From Algoriphagus faecimaris (GTDB lineage: Bacteria; Bacteroidota; Bacteroidia; Cytophagales; Cyclobacteriaceae), in assembly GCF_900101705.1 (NCBI RefSeq), contig NZ_FNAC01000012.1:53259-117258 (forward strand): DNA of 64,000 bases, in the 5' to 3' direction. Shown one piece after another: positions 57,144-64,000 of this stretch. Made by a program: the position numbers and the translations under genes. How positions within the stretch are numbered: position 1 is the first letter of the stretch; each line of letters opens with the position of its first letter. Below the pieces are notes generated by a model. That model searched no databases and was not told the DNA's origin. It saw nothing but the letters and a program-made list of their open reading frames with translations.

Positions 57144-58598
57144 ATGTCTTCAAAAAGAAAAATCACCGTGGCCTACGGAGATGGAATCGGACCGGAAATC
57201 ATGGATGCCACCCTCAGGATTCTCGATGCCGCTGGAGCCCAACTGGAATATGATGTCATCGAAATCGGTGAAAAAGTCTATCTCAAGGGTATTTCTTCCG
57301 GTATGGAGCCCAAGGCAATTGATTCTCTTCGTGAGACCAAAGTCTTTTTGAAGTCACCTATTACCACGCCGCAGGGTGGAGGTTTTAAGTCTCTAAACGT
57401 GACGACCAGAAAATCATTCGGCCTCTATGCCAATGTGCGTCCTTGCAAGGCCTATTCTCCTTTTGTCAAAACTCATTTTCCAAAAACAGACCTTGTGATC
57501 ATCCGTGAAAACGAGGAAGATCTATATGCTGGAATCGAGCACCGTCAAACACAGGAGGTATATCAGACACTTAAATTGATTTCTGAGCCCGGTTCTGAGA
57601 AAATTATCCGTTATGCTTTTGAATACGCCAAAAAATATGGTCGTAAAAAGGTGACCTGCATGACCAAGGACAATATCATGAAGTTGGCCGATGGTCTATT
57701 CCATAAAAAATTTAATGAGGTAGCTAAAGAATATCCTGAAATCGAAGCTGATCATAAAATCATTGACATCGGCACAGCTTTAATCGCAGATCGCCCAGAG
57801 ACTTTTGATGTGATTGTGACGCTTAACTTATACGGTGATATCATCTCCGATGTCGCAGCTCAAGTGACGGGTTCTGTCGGATTGGGTGGCTCTGCCAATG
57901 TGGGTGAGGAAGTGGCCATGTTTGAAGCGATTCACGGATCAGCCCCTGATATTTCAGGAATGGGCATTGCCAATCCATCAGGTCTATTGAATGGAGCTGT
58001 GATGATGTTGGTTCACATAGGAATGCCAGAAATCGCTGAAAAAATCTCCAATGCCTGGATGAAGACCTTAGAAGATGGTATTCATACGGGAGACATCTAT
58101 CAAGAAGGACTGTCTGCCAAAAGAGCGACTACCAAAGAATTTGCTGATGCAGTGATCGAGCGATTGGGTCAGCTACCTTCTTCAATGAAGCCGGCGGTTT
58201 TCGGAGAAGAAGCTACTCAGCCTATGCAAATCAAATTGACTCCAAAGACCAAAGCCAAAAAAGAACTGGTTGGGGTGGATGTGTTTATTGATTGGGATGA
58301 AGACAATCGCGATCCCAATGTCATCGGAGAGCGCTTGCGCAAAGCCAATGCGGACGGTTTACAGCTTCACTTAATTACTAATAGGGGTGTGAAAGTATTC
58401 CCTGAAGGATTGCGGGAGACTTTTTGCACGGACCACTGGAGATGCCGATTCAAAACCGACGATCAGCGAGCAATTTCCCATGAGCAGGTCTTGGACCTGT
58501 TAAAGCAAATCAAAGACCTTGGTTTTGATTTTATCAAGACAGAGCATCTTTGTGTTTTTGATGGAGTGAGGGGCTATTCCCTTGCTCAGGGGGAATAA
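57144..58598 (+). CDS. icd: Isocitrate dehydrogenase with C-terminal extension
   Basis: This TCA enzyme converts isocitrate to 2-oxoglutarate and CO2. The 484-residue protein has the beta-decarboxylating dehydrogenase core: GDGIGPEIM near 12-20, the SLNVTTRKSFGLYANVRP substrate segment (Ser and Arg ligands, about 93-110), ENEEDLYAGIEH and the LYGDIISDVAA and GSAPDISGMGIANPSG blocks. The extra ~140 residues after about 340 (VDVFIDWDED through EHLCVFDGVRGYSLAQGE) match the Thermus-type IDH tail, not E. coli Icd. Cofactor preference is probably NADP but is not proved by sequence. Confidence 0.92.
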   Translation: MSSKRKITVAYGDGIGPEIMDATLRILDAAGAQLEYDVIEIGEKVYLKGISSGMEPKAIDSLRETKVFLKSPITTPQGGGFKSLNVTTRKSFGLYANVRPCKAYSPFVKTHFPKTDLVIIRENEEDLYAGIEHRQTQEVYQTLKLISEPGSEKIIRYAFEYAKKYGRKKVTCMTKDNIMKLADGLFHKKFNEVAKEYPEIEADHKIIDIGTALIADRPETFDVIVTLNLYGDIISDVAAQVTGSVGLGGSANVGEEVAMFEAIHGSAPDISGMGIANPSGLLNGAVMMLVHIGMPEIAEKISNAWMKTLEDGIHTGDIYQEGLSAKRATTKEFADAVIERLGQLPSSMKPAVFGEEATQPMQIKLTPKTKAKKELVGVDVFIDWDEDNRDPNVIGERLRKANADGLQLHLITNRGVKVFPEGLRETFCTDHWRCRFKTDDQRAISHEQVLDLLKQIKDLGFDFIKTEHLCVFDGVRGYSLAQGE

Positions 58599-58637
58599 AG
58601 CGATTAACGATTTTTGTACAGAAAATTGGGTCAGTCC

Positions 58638-58668
58638 GAGCGGAGTCGAGGACCCTTCGACTTCGCTC
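58638..58668. repeat. REP-like imperfect palindrome
   Basis: A 14-bp stem with two wobble pairs (GAGCGGAGTCGAGG against CCTTCGACTTCGCTC) and a 3-base loop. The sequence is of the GAGCGNAGTCGA type that recurs between genes in many Bacteroidota genomes. It lies in the 238-bp gap between icd and a GT gene and could be a mobile REP/MITE remnant or an RNA 3' end. Only one copy is in this window. Confidence 0.6.
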
Positions 58669-58836
58669 AGGGCTGCCTTAAACCCTGTTTAAATTTTTAA
58701 CCCCTGTCATTTCCTTTTTGTCTGTTTCCAGAATATTTAAGATTTAATCTGACCAAAAACCGAAATAAAGGTTAACCTCTCATTTTTTTATCTCAATCTT
58801 GGTCTTTGTCACAGCGAGACTGTACTTTGTGTACGT

Positions 58837-60126
58837 ATGCAAAAGAGAGTTCTCATCATTACCTACTATTGGCCGCCAAGTGGAGGTTCGGGCGTGCAGC
58901 GATGGCTGAAATTTGCCAAGTACCTTCCGGAATTTGGTTGGGAACCTGTTATTTTTACTCCCGAAAATCCTGATTTTGACATCAAAGACCCTTCCCTCGA
59001 AAAAGAAATCAGCCCCTCGCTAGAGGTAATCAAATTTCCGATTTGGGAACCCTACTCTATTTTTGCGAAACTGCGAGGAAGAAAGAAAAATCATCCCTCA
59101 AGGGTTTTGGAGCAAAAGGATAAAAGTTTGCTTGAGAAAGTTGGTATTTGGGCCCGCGCAAATTTATTAGTCCCTGATCCGCGTGTGTTTTGGGTGAAGC
59201 CATCGGTTAAATTCTTGACTGATTTGGTGGAGAACGGACAGTTTCAGGCGGTGATTACGACTGGACCGCCTCATTCCATGCATCTGATCGGCAAAGCACT
59301 CAAAGAGAAAACGGGGATTTATTGGTTGGCTGATTTTCGTGACCCCTGGTCTGAATGGGAGTTTTTGGACACTTTACCCATGCGGGATAAAATCCGAGAG
59401 AAACATCAAGCTCTTGAACAGGAGGTATTGAGAAAAGCAGATCGCATTTTGACCATTTCTCCCACATTTCAACTGGATTTTGAACGGTTGTCTCGGCGAG
59501 AAGTCGATTTGTTGACCAATGGATTCGACTCCAATGATCTTCCAGCCGATTTTGAAGAAAAGAAGAAAGCCAAATCTGGTTTTCATTTGGTCTATACTGG
59601 AGTGATTGATTCCATTCGAAATCCCATTCCGCTTTTAAAGGCCTTTCGAGAAGAATTCATAGACAGCGAGCAAGCTGTTCGGATTTCTTTCGTGGGCAAA
59701 GTAAGTGAGGTGGTGCAAAACTTTGTCACTGAGGATACCTGGCTTTCGGAGCATGTTTTTTTTCCAGGCTATGTTGCGCACGAAGAGGTATTTCAGTTTT
59801 ATGCTGATGCAAGTGCTTTGCTGTTGATTCTTACGGATACCAAAAATGCAAAAGGAAATATCCCCGGGAAGGTTTTTGAATACCTTTCCACAGGAGTTCC
59901 TGTCTTAGCCATCGGGGATCCCAAAGGAGATACTGCCAAAATCCTTCGGGAAACGGGAGCGGGGAAGGTGATTCCACATTTTGATCAAGTCAAAATGCAG
60001 GTGGCCTTGCGAAAACTCTGTGAAGGAAAGATCGTCTCGGCAGATTCGGAGTTGATTGCCAAATTCTCCAGAAAGAACCTAACTCAACAGCTATCCCAAC
60101 TTCTTGATGAATATTTCCTTTCTTGA
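58837..60126 (+). CDS. Family 4 glycosyltransferase-like protein
   Basis: A 429-residue GT-B protein. The N-terminal domain opens MQKRVLIITYYWPPSGGSGVQRWLKF with the phosphate-loop PSGGSG, and ADFRDPWSEW near 168-177 is typical of a Bacteroidota GT4 group. The C-terminal nucleotide-sugar domain has the FEYLSTGVPVLAIGDPKG block near 347-364. It overlaps the aminotransferase gene, which begins 20 bases before its stop. It probably adds an amino sugar to a surface glycan. Confidence 0.87.
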   Translation: MQKRVLIITYYWPPSGGSGVQRWLKFAKYLPEFGWEPVIFTPENPDFDIKDPSLEKEISPSLEVIKFPIWEPYSIFAKLRGRKKNHPSRVLEQKDKSLLEKVGIWARANLLVPDPRVFWVKPSVKFLTDLVENGQFQAVITTGPPHSMHLIGKALKEKTGIYWLADFRDPWSEWEFLDTLPMRDKIREKHQALEQEVLRKADRILTISPTFQLDFERLSRREVDLLTNGFDSNDLPADFEEKKKAKSGFHLVYTGVIDSIRNPIPLLKAFREEFIDSEQAVRISFVGKVSEVVQNFVTEDTWLSEHVFFPGYVAHEEVFQFYADASALLLILTDTKNAKGNIPGKVFEYLSTGVPVLAIGDPKGDTAKILRETGAGKVIPHFDQVKMQVALRKLCEGKIVSADSELIAKFSRKNLTQQLSQLLDEYFLS

Positions 60127-61201
60127 TCTTTCCCAAATCAATGCAGAGTTAAAGGATCGGCTGAGACAAAAGTTTTCAGAGCTGCTGGATAAGGGTATAT
60201 TTTCTGGAGGTAAGGAGGTCGAGCAGCTTGAATCTATGATCTGCTCCTTACTCCATTCTTCTCATGCCATTCCTTGCGCCAACGGAACCGATGCGCTTGA
60301 GCTTGCACTTCGTGCGTTGAATATCGGACCCGGAGATGAGGTGATCGTTCCTGCAATGACCTGGGTCAGTACTGCAGAGGCGGTAGTGTTCGTAGGTGCC
60401 AAGCCGATTTTTTGGGAAACGGATGGGCAGGGATTGCTTCGATCGGATTGGGAAAAGGCAGTAACAGAGAAGACCAAGTGCGTGATTCCTGTTCATTTGT
60501 ATGGGAAAATGGTCAATATGTCCGCATTGGTGAAAAAGGCAAAAGCGCATCAGCTTTTTGTTATCGAAGATGCCGCCCAGTCCTTTGGAGCAGTGCAGGA
60601 AGGCAAAGCGGCGGGAACGTGGGGAGATATCGGTTGCCTTAGTTTCTATCCGACCAAAAATCTAGGTGCATTAGGAGAAGCAGGAATGTGCCTTACACAA
60701 GATGAAACTCTGGCCAAGAAGATCCGCTTGCTTTCTAACCATGGGCAGCCTATTCGAGATCAGCATGAATTGATCGGGCGAAACAGTCGAATTGATAGCC
60801 TGCAAGCAGGATTTTTGAATGTGCTGATTGAAGAGTTTGAATCTGGCCAAAAAATACGAAAAGTCTTTGCCAAGCGGTATGTAGAAAAGCTTTCGGGTGT
60901 TTCTGAACTTGTACTTCCCGAAGGAATCTTGGAAGAAGATCACAATGCCCATCTCTTCGTGGTTCAGACCGAAAAGCGAGATCAATTGCAGGTATTTTTG
61001 GCAAAAAATGGGATAGGGACTGCTATTCATTATCCTCGGATTATTCCCGATATGAGGCCCTATCGTGCTGATGGTGATTTTGTAGCTGCCCGAAAACTAG
61101 CTAATGAAGGGCTCTCTTTGCCTTTGAACCCCTATTTGAAAGCAGAAGAGGTGGATTGGATAGTGGATAAAGTGGAGGAGTTTTTTGGGCTAATGTTTTA
61201 A
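60107..61201 (+). CDS. DegT/DnrJ/EryC1/StrS aminotransferase
   Basis: A PLP enzyme of 364 residues from the ATG at 60107; an in-frame TTG three bases earlier is less likely. Blocks are ANGTDALELALRAL near 58-71 (phosphate binding), EDAAQ at 154-158, and the Schiff-base Lys184 in FYPTKNLGALGEAG. Relatives such as FdtB/QdtB transaminate 3-keto sugars made by FdtA/QdtA; others use 4-keto sugars. A ketoisomerase-like gene is present at 17.4 kb, but a joint pathway is inference. Its 3' 220 bases also occur as a decayed copy at 62.0 kb. Confidence 0.9.
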   Translation: MNISFLDLSQINAELKDRLRQKFSELLDKGIFSGGKEVEQLESMICSLLHSSHAIPCANGTDALELALRALNIGPGDEVIVPAMTWVSTAEAVVFVGAKPIFWETDGQGLLRSDWEKAVTEKTKCVIPVHLYGKMVNMSALVKKAKAHQLFVIEDAAQSFGAVQEGKAAGTWGDIGCLSFYPTKNLGALGEAGMCLTQDETLAKKIRLLSNHGQPIRDQHELIGRNSRIDSLQAGFLNVLIEEFESGQKIRKVFAKRYVEKLSGVSELVLPEGILEEDHNAHLFVVQTEKRDQLQVFLAKNGIGTAIHYPRIIPDMRPYRADGDFVAARKLANEGLSLPLNPYLKAEEVDWIVDKVEEFFGLMF

Positions 61202-61250
61202 TTTTTAAAAGTATTGAAATTAAGTCTCTCATTCAAGAAGATTTGTCTTC

Positions 61251-61544
61251 TTAGAGGGCCAACGAGTCGGGATTTCTTCTTGAGTCCCAAACTCGTAAAA
61301 TTTGAATTTCATCCTCTGTGATTCGATAAAAAATTTTGTATTCTCTGACAACTTTTGAATACACATTCCGGTAGTTTGTCTGGGCTCCTATTTTCGGGAA
61401 GATGGAAATTAGAAATGCTGATTTTTCGAAAAGTTGTTCAAGTTTTTCAGGAAAGTGATCTGATTGATTTCTCAGTAACCAATACTTGTATATCGCCACC
61501 CGATCATTAATCGCAATTGTAGTCCATCTTACTTTTTTAGCCAT
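61251..61544 (-). CDS. RelE/ParE-family toxin
   Basis: A 97-residue protein of the RelE/ParE superfamily: a start AKKVRWTTIAINDRVAIYKYWLLRN and the C-terminal strands REYKIFYRITEDEIQILRVWDSRRNP. The WDSRRNP ending is typical of the ParE side, whose members poison gyrase, although mRNA cleavage cannot be excluded. It overlaps its partner by 16 bases and converges on the aminotransferase gene 49 bp away. Confidence 0.87.
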   Translation of the reverse strand: MAKKVRWTTIAINDRVAIYKYWLLRNQSDHFPEKLEQLFEKSAFLISIFPKIGAQTNYRNVYSKVVREYKIFYRITEDEIQILRVWDSRRNPDSLAL

Positions 61545-61756
61545 TTTTTTACTAATTGGCTAGCTTCAGCATTTGAATATAGATTTCCTGCTTCAGCGTC
61601 AGAAATTCCATTATCTATGGCCTTTTTCTCTAATTCAGATAGTTCATTTACATGTTCAATTTCATATTCGAGTTCCACTGCCTTCAAAATTTCATCTAAA
61701 AGGCGCGGGTCACTGATAGCATTGATTCGGTTTTTTATTTTCTCCTTAATATTCAT
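61529..61756 (-). CDS. Antitoxin of the ParE-type pair
   Basis: A 75-residue acidic protein preceding and overlapping the toxin gene, in the usual order. It has a helical N-terminus (NIKEKIKNRINAISDPRLLDEILKAVE) and a tail with ELSELEKKAIDNGISDAEAGN. It lacks an obvious DNA-binding fold and resembles small antitoxins often annotated as addiction module components. Assignment rests on position and size. Confidence 0.8.
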   Translation of the reverse strand: MNIKEKIKNRINAISDPRLLDEILKAVELEYEIEHVNELSELEKKAIDNGISDAEAGNLYSNAEASQLVKKWLKK

Positions 61757-62030
61757 ATCTCTAAAATTAAGAAAATAAGGTGAATGTTGCTAGAAGGAGG
61801 ATAATTGGGCCTACTGAAATTGAATTGAATTTTAACAAAGGTGTTTTTAGAAAAGCATTCACTAGGTTTTATTTTCTTTGAGCGGAAATTTGAGAGATAC
61901 CAATTATTTCGTTTCAGATCCGTGTTGCAGATGCTGAAGAAATCAGTTTAAGGTTGTAAATTTCAAACTGCTCTTATTAAACTCCAAAGATATTGAGAAA
62001 AAACTAAGCTATGAATGGGCTAAATAGCAA
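61757..62030. other. Non-coding remnant between two toxin-antitoxin loci, part 1
   Basis: This 274-bp AT-rich stretch upstream of the antitoxin holds no believable ORF. A short open stretch near 61911-61953 reads FQIRVADAEEISLRL before a stop, which could be a gene remnant but is too short to identify. The antitoxin promoter must lie near 61760-61800, though no clear consensus was found. Confidence 0.6.
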
Positions 62031-62323
62031 GATCAATTACAGGCATTTTTGGCAAAAAAAGGGATAGGGACTGCTATTCATTATCCTCGGATTATTCCCG
62101 ATATGAGGCCCTAACGCGTTGATGATGATTTTGTTATTGGCCGATAACTAGCTAATGAAGGGCTCTCTTTGCCTTTGAACCCCTATTTGGAAGCAGAAGA
62201 GGTGGATTGGATAGTGGATAAAGTGGAGGAGTTTTTTGGGCTAATGTTTTAATTTTTAAAAGTATTGAACTTAGGTCTCTCATTCAAGAAGGTTTGTCTT
62301 CTTAGAGGGTCAACGAGTCGGGA
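62031..62323 (+). pseudogene. Decayed duplicate of the aminotransferase 3' end plus the end of the ParE-type gene
   Basis: These 293 bases align without gaps to 60980-61272, a constant offset of 1051. The copy covers the last ~75 codons of the DegT aminotransferase, its stop, the short intergenic hairpin and the last ~22 bases of the ParE-type toxin gene. Differences are clustered in the middle. One turns a Tyr codon into TAA (after ATGAGGCCC), and a second frame stop (TAACTAGC) follows, so the copy cannot encode the enzyme. It has no start codon. It marks a past duplication or insertion. Confidence 0.9.
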
Positions 62324-62683
62324 AATCCCAGCTGAGTGTAGTTTTAGGTTGTATTTTAAAAGAGACGTTGCCTAGGCGTAATTTGTAATTACGTTTTCGT
62401 ATCAAAACAAATTTGTGATTTGCTGATGATACAAGAGTTGAAGAAATAAAGCCAATTAGAGGGATATGAGGGAATGACAAGGCGTTAAAAATTCCGATCC
62501 TGATCGGAACTAGCTTTGGGACGGCTTGTAGGGTGGACAAAATCTAAATGCCTCAAATCAAACTACAAAGATAATGAGAAGGAGCTACACTGGAGGTAGG
62601 AAATAATCAAGGAAAGGTTTAGGGTGGGACAGGTATGGTTTAAATTTTTCTTTTGCCCATTATTCTGAACCTTTTCATTTAAA
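62324..62683. other. Non-coding remnant between two toxin-antitoxin loci, part 2
   Basis: This 360-bp stretch has no credible gene; ORFs on both strands are short with no recognisable content. It holds a near-perfect dyad at 62492-62509 (TTCCGATC, CT, GATCGGAA) and, at 62560-62581, a 22-base stretch resembling one at 61979-62000 (about 19 of 22 matches). Both suggest a patchwork of remnants. Confidence 0.6.
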
Positions 62684-62709
62684 TTAGTGTACCAAATTGT
62701 GTACACTAA
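62684..62709. promoter_or_regulatory. YefM-YoeB operator, paired TGTAC palindromes
   Basis: A perfect 9-bp inverted repeat, TTAGTGTAC / GTACACTAA, with an 8-base spacer lies 11 bp ahead of the antitoxin ATG. Within it two TGTAC cores (62688 and 62700) are 12 bp apart. The E. coli yefM-yoeB operator is known for two palindromes with TGTACA cores at about that spacing, bound by the antitoxin-toxin complex. Autorepression is therefore expected here. Confidence 0.75.
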
Positions 62710-62719
62710 ATTTGAAAAC

Positions 62720-62971
62720 ATGGTAGTAATTAGCACAAGAGAGTTTCGGCAAAATCTCAAAAAATATTTGGACCTGATAGATAAGAATGAGCGGGTGATT
62801 ATTCAACGGGGCAAGGGCAAAGTGTATGAAATTTCAAAGGATGTGAAAAATGACCGATTCTTTGATGATCCAGCGGTACAGGAGCGAATAGTCAAGAGTA
62901 TTCAATCCTACTCCGAGGGTAAAACAATAAAATTGTCTGATGACCAATTGAAGGATTTACTTGGTATATGA
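62720..62971 (+). CDS. yefM: Antitoxin of the Phd/YefM family
   Basis: An 83-residue antitoxin from the ATG at 62720. An in-frame GTG at 62687 would put the operator inside the gene and is rejected. The opening VVISTREFRQNLKKYLDLID is the Phd/YefM DNA-binding half; the acidic C-terminal part (about 45-83) is expected to wrap the toxin. It overlaps yoeB by 4 bases. Confidence 0.9.
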   Translation: MVVISTREFRQNLKKYLDLIDKNERVIIQRGKGKVYEISKDVKNDRFFDDPAVQERIVKSIQSYSEGKTIKLSDDQLKDLLGI

Positions 62972-63246
62972 CATTTGAGATTGAATTTACATTTGAAGCA
63001 CTGCAAGATTTTGAGAAGCTGAAGAAAACAGGAAATAAGTCGATTTTAAAGAAGTTCTTCTCTTTGATTCAGGAACATAAAAAGCATCCAGAGACAGGGA
63101 AAGGAAAACCTGAAAGGCTCAAACACTTTCAACAAAATACTTGGTCGAGAAGGATTGATAAAAAGCACAGGCTGGTATATTTGATCGATGGAACAAAAAT
63201 TGTCGTGACGATTTTAGGTGCCTATGGGCATTATGGTGATAAATAA
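62968..63246 (+). CDS. yoeB: Toxin of the YoeB family, ribosome-dependent mRNA interferase
   Basis: A 92-residue RelE-fold toxin. The GKGKPERLKHFQQNTWSRRID segment (about 46-66) and the terminal GHYGDK match YoeB, including the catalytic His and the penultimate basic region. YoeB cleaves mRNA at the ribosomal A site. Translation is coupled to yefM by a 4-base overlap. The pair is complete and probably functional. Confidence 0.92.
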   Translation: MTFEIEFTFEALQDFEKLKKTGNKSILKKFFSLIQEHKKHPETGKGKPERLKHFQQNTWSRRIDKKHRLVYLIDGTKIVVTILGAYGHYGDK

Positions 63247-63332
63247 AGCCAGCTTTAATCCCCCTATGGGAGTAGTAGAATCATGATTAGGACTAGGTGT
63301 AGTTTGGCTGCCCTGCCATCTGGCCTCTCGCT

Positions 63333-63355
63333 AAAAAGCTTTACTATAGCTTTTT
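63333..63355 (+). terminator. Probable terminator of yefM-yoeB
   Basis: AAAAAGCT and AGCTTTTT form an 8-bp stem around a 7-base loop, with the T-run included in the right arm. It lies 86 bp past the yoeB stop. The stem is AT-rich, so strength is uncertain. Confidence 0.6.
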
Positions 63356-63441
63356 CTGACGCGCGATCCTACCTTTATATACTGATAAACTTGTAATTTG
63401 CCAGGTGCGGAAAACATCATTATCAATACAACACTCTTTGA

Positions 63442-64000
63442 GGTAATTTGGTAGCATGGCTCAATGCAGAGCAGGGAAGGATCCTTGGCCCATCCCGAAG
63501 CCAAGAAGTGCAGGAGGGGGATAGTGTGGAACTTGGTGTTTTTGGAAAATACGTAGACCCCAAGAAGTTCAGACTAAGTCCGGCGACCTTTGCCCGAACC
63601 GGGATGGACCGCAAGATCATCCGCACGCTCGGGGAGTATGGGCAAAACCTGGCCGCCTCCCCCAACGAACTTGCGATAGCCAATGTCATTGCGCTGGTGA
63701 TTACCGAACTTAAACAGAAACCTGCACCCGAAGCGTATATGGGTTACGCTTTGTATGATGCAGATAGTAATCTGTACGAACAAGGAAAGGTAGTTTTAAG
63801 CAAAAGAGCCAGAAACAAGCATGAAGAACTGATTGAGAAGATCGCGGTGAGGAAGGATGGCTACATCGAAACATTCTTGGTGAACGAGACAAGCGAAAAC
63901 GTCTGGTTCGATCAGTTCCGGATTATGAGTACTGGTCCCTTAATCGTACAGGAGACTCATTATGATCCCTGGGGTGTTGAACTAAGCGGATTGGGGTATC
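63442..64000 (+). pseudogene. 5'-truncated RHS-repeat protein gene, runs off the window
   Basis: One open frame runs from just after an in-frame TGA (63439-63441) to the window end. Its product begins abruptly inside an RHS protein: AWLNAEQGRILGPSRSQEV, then FGKYVDPKKF, EAYMGYALYD, FDQFRIMSTG and HYDPWGVELSGLGY. The last is the hallmark that precedes the RHS-associated core in Bacteroidota. Such proteins are normally over 1000 residues with a signal peptide; here the whole front is missing and the first in-frame ATG is at 63604. The stretch is visibly richer in G and C than its surroundings, suggesting transfer. The polymorphic toxin tip, if any, lies past the window. Confidence 0.75.

Noticed and set aside
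61235..61252. AAGAAGA-TTTG-TCTTCTT hairpin as a terminator of the aminotransferase gene
   Set aside because: It has no T-tract after it and includes the toxin stop codon; it may be a weak element only.
62310..62540. A 76-codon minus-strand frame in the remnant region
   Set aside because: No recognisable content; it crosses the end of the duplicated segment, so it is a chance frame.

Overview
The window is a chromosomal segment of a Bacteroidota bacterium, most likely order Cytophagales and family Cyclobacteriaceae (Algoriphagus-like). This rests on three things. It carries the lineage-restricted type IX secretion (T9SS) genes sprA, porU and porV and several Bacteroidota-only families (DUF4494, DUF4292, DUF4837, TonB-dimer-type transducers). 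Its gene orders are typical of the phylum (maeB-ruvA-sprA-gcvH-vanZ; gatA-tatA-envC-like-DUF4292-TPR). Its promoter-like sites fit the Bacteroidota TTTG-N19-TAnnTTTG pattern. No rRNA, tRNA, CRISPR array or complete insertion sequence was seen. About 61 kb is ordinary core genome; the last 3 kb is accessory DNA.

Layout. 1-4.8 kb: a truncated secreted protein, lpxH, ftsH and rsfS (minus), with birA divergent. 4.8-10.4 kb: ahcY with a promoter and terminator, a lipoprotein, a 2,4-dienoyl-CoA reductase-like SDR, a PAS protein, an HD-domain protein and a DUF4494 protein. 10.6-17.3 kb: a membrane-bound patatin-like lipase, an Mpo1-like protein, an FAD oxidoreductase, an NhaC antiporter, a 3'-5' exonuclease and a YigZ protein. 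17.4-19.6 kb: a small overlapping sugar-modification cassette (ketoisomerase-like cupin, acyltransferase-like protein, GT2). 19.6-26.7 kb: a tight minus-strand operon MBL hydrolase-pssA-porU-porV-M16. 26.8-32.1 kb: an FAD oxidoreductase, a large outer-membrane propeller/barrel protein and YicC. 32.1-36.2 kb: a D-aminoacylase-like lipoprotein, two tandem TonB paralogues, VanZ-like and gcvH. 36.3-46.3 kb: the giant sprA, ruvA and maeB. 46.3-57 kb: DUF4837 lipoprotein, LysM transglycosylase, gatA, tatA, EnvC-like, DUF4292, TPR protein, Wzx-like flippase and echA. 57.1-61.2 kb: icd, a GT4 and a DegT aminotransferase. 61.2-64 kb: ParE-type toxin/antitoxin, a decayed duplicate of the aminotransferase 3' end, a YefM-YoeB pair with a clear operator, and a 5'-truncated RHS gene cut by the window end.

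How the genes fit together. SprA (outer-membrane translocon), PorV (its cargo shuttle) and PorU (the signal peptidase/transferase that attaches cargo to surface polysaccharide) are the outer-membrane half of T9SS. The Wzx-like flippase, glycosyltransferases, ketoisomerase and aminotransferase could supply a surface glycan, but a link to T9SS anchoring is inference only. LpxH, PssA, the TonB pair, the LysM transglycosylase, the EnvC-like protein and TatA add to an envelope-heavy gene set. I did not find a clearly new system. The best second-look items are the mosaic toxin/RHS end of the window, the PssA-PorU-PorV translational coupling, the overlapping ketoisomerase/acyltransferase/GT2 cassette, and several proteins that keep a fold but lack its catalytic residues (M16, EnvC-like, the gluzincin-like protein, the ATPase-less PAS protein). 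Motif positions were counted by hand and family names come from recognition, not from searches.
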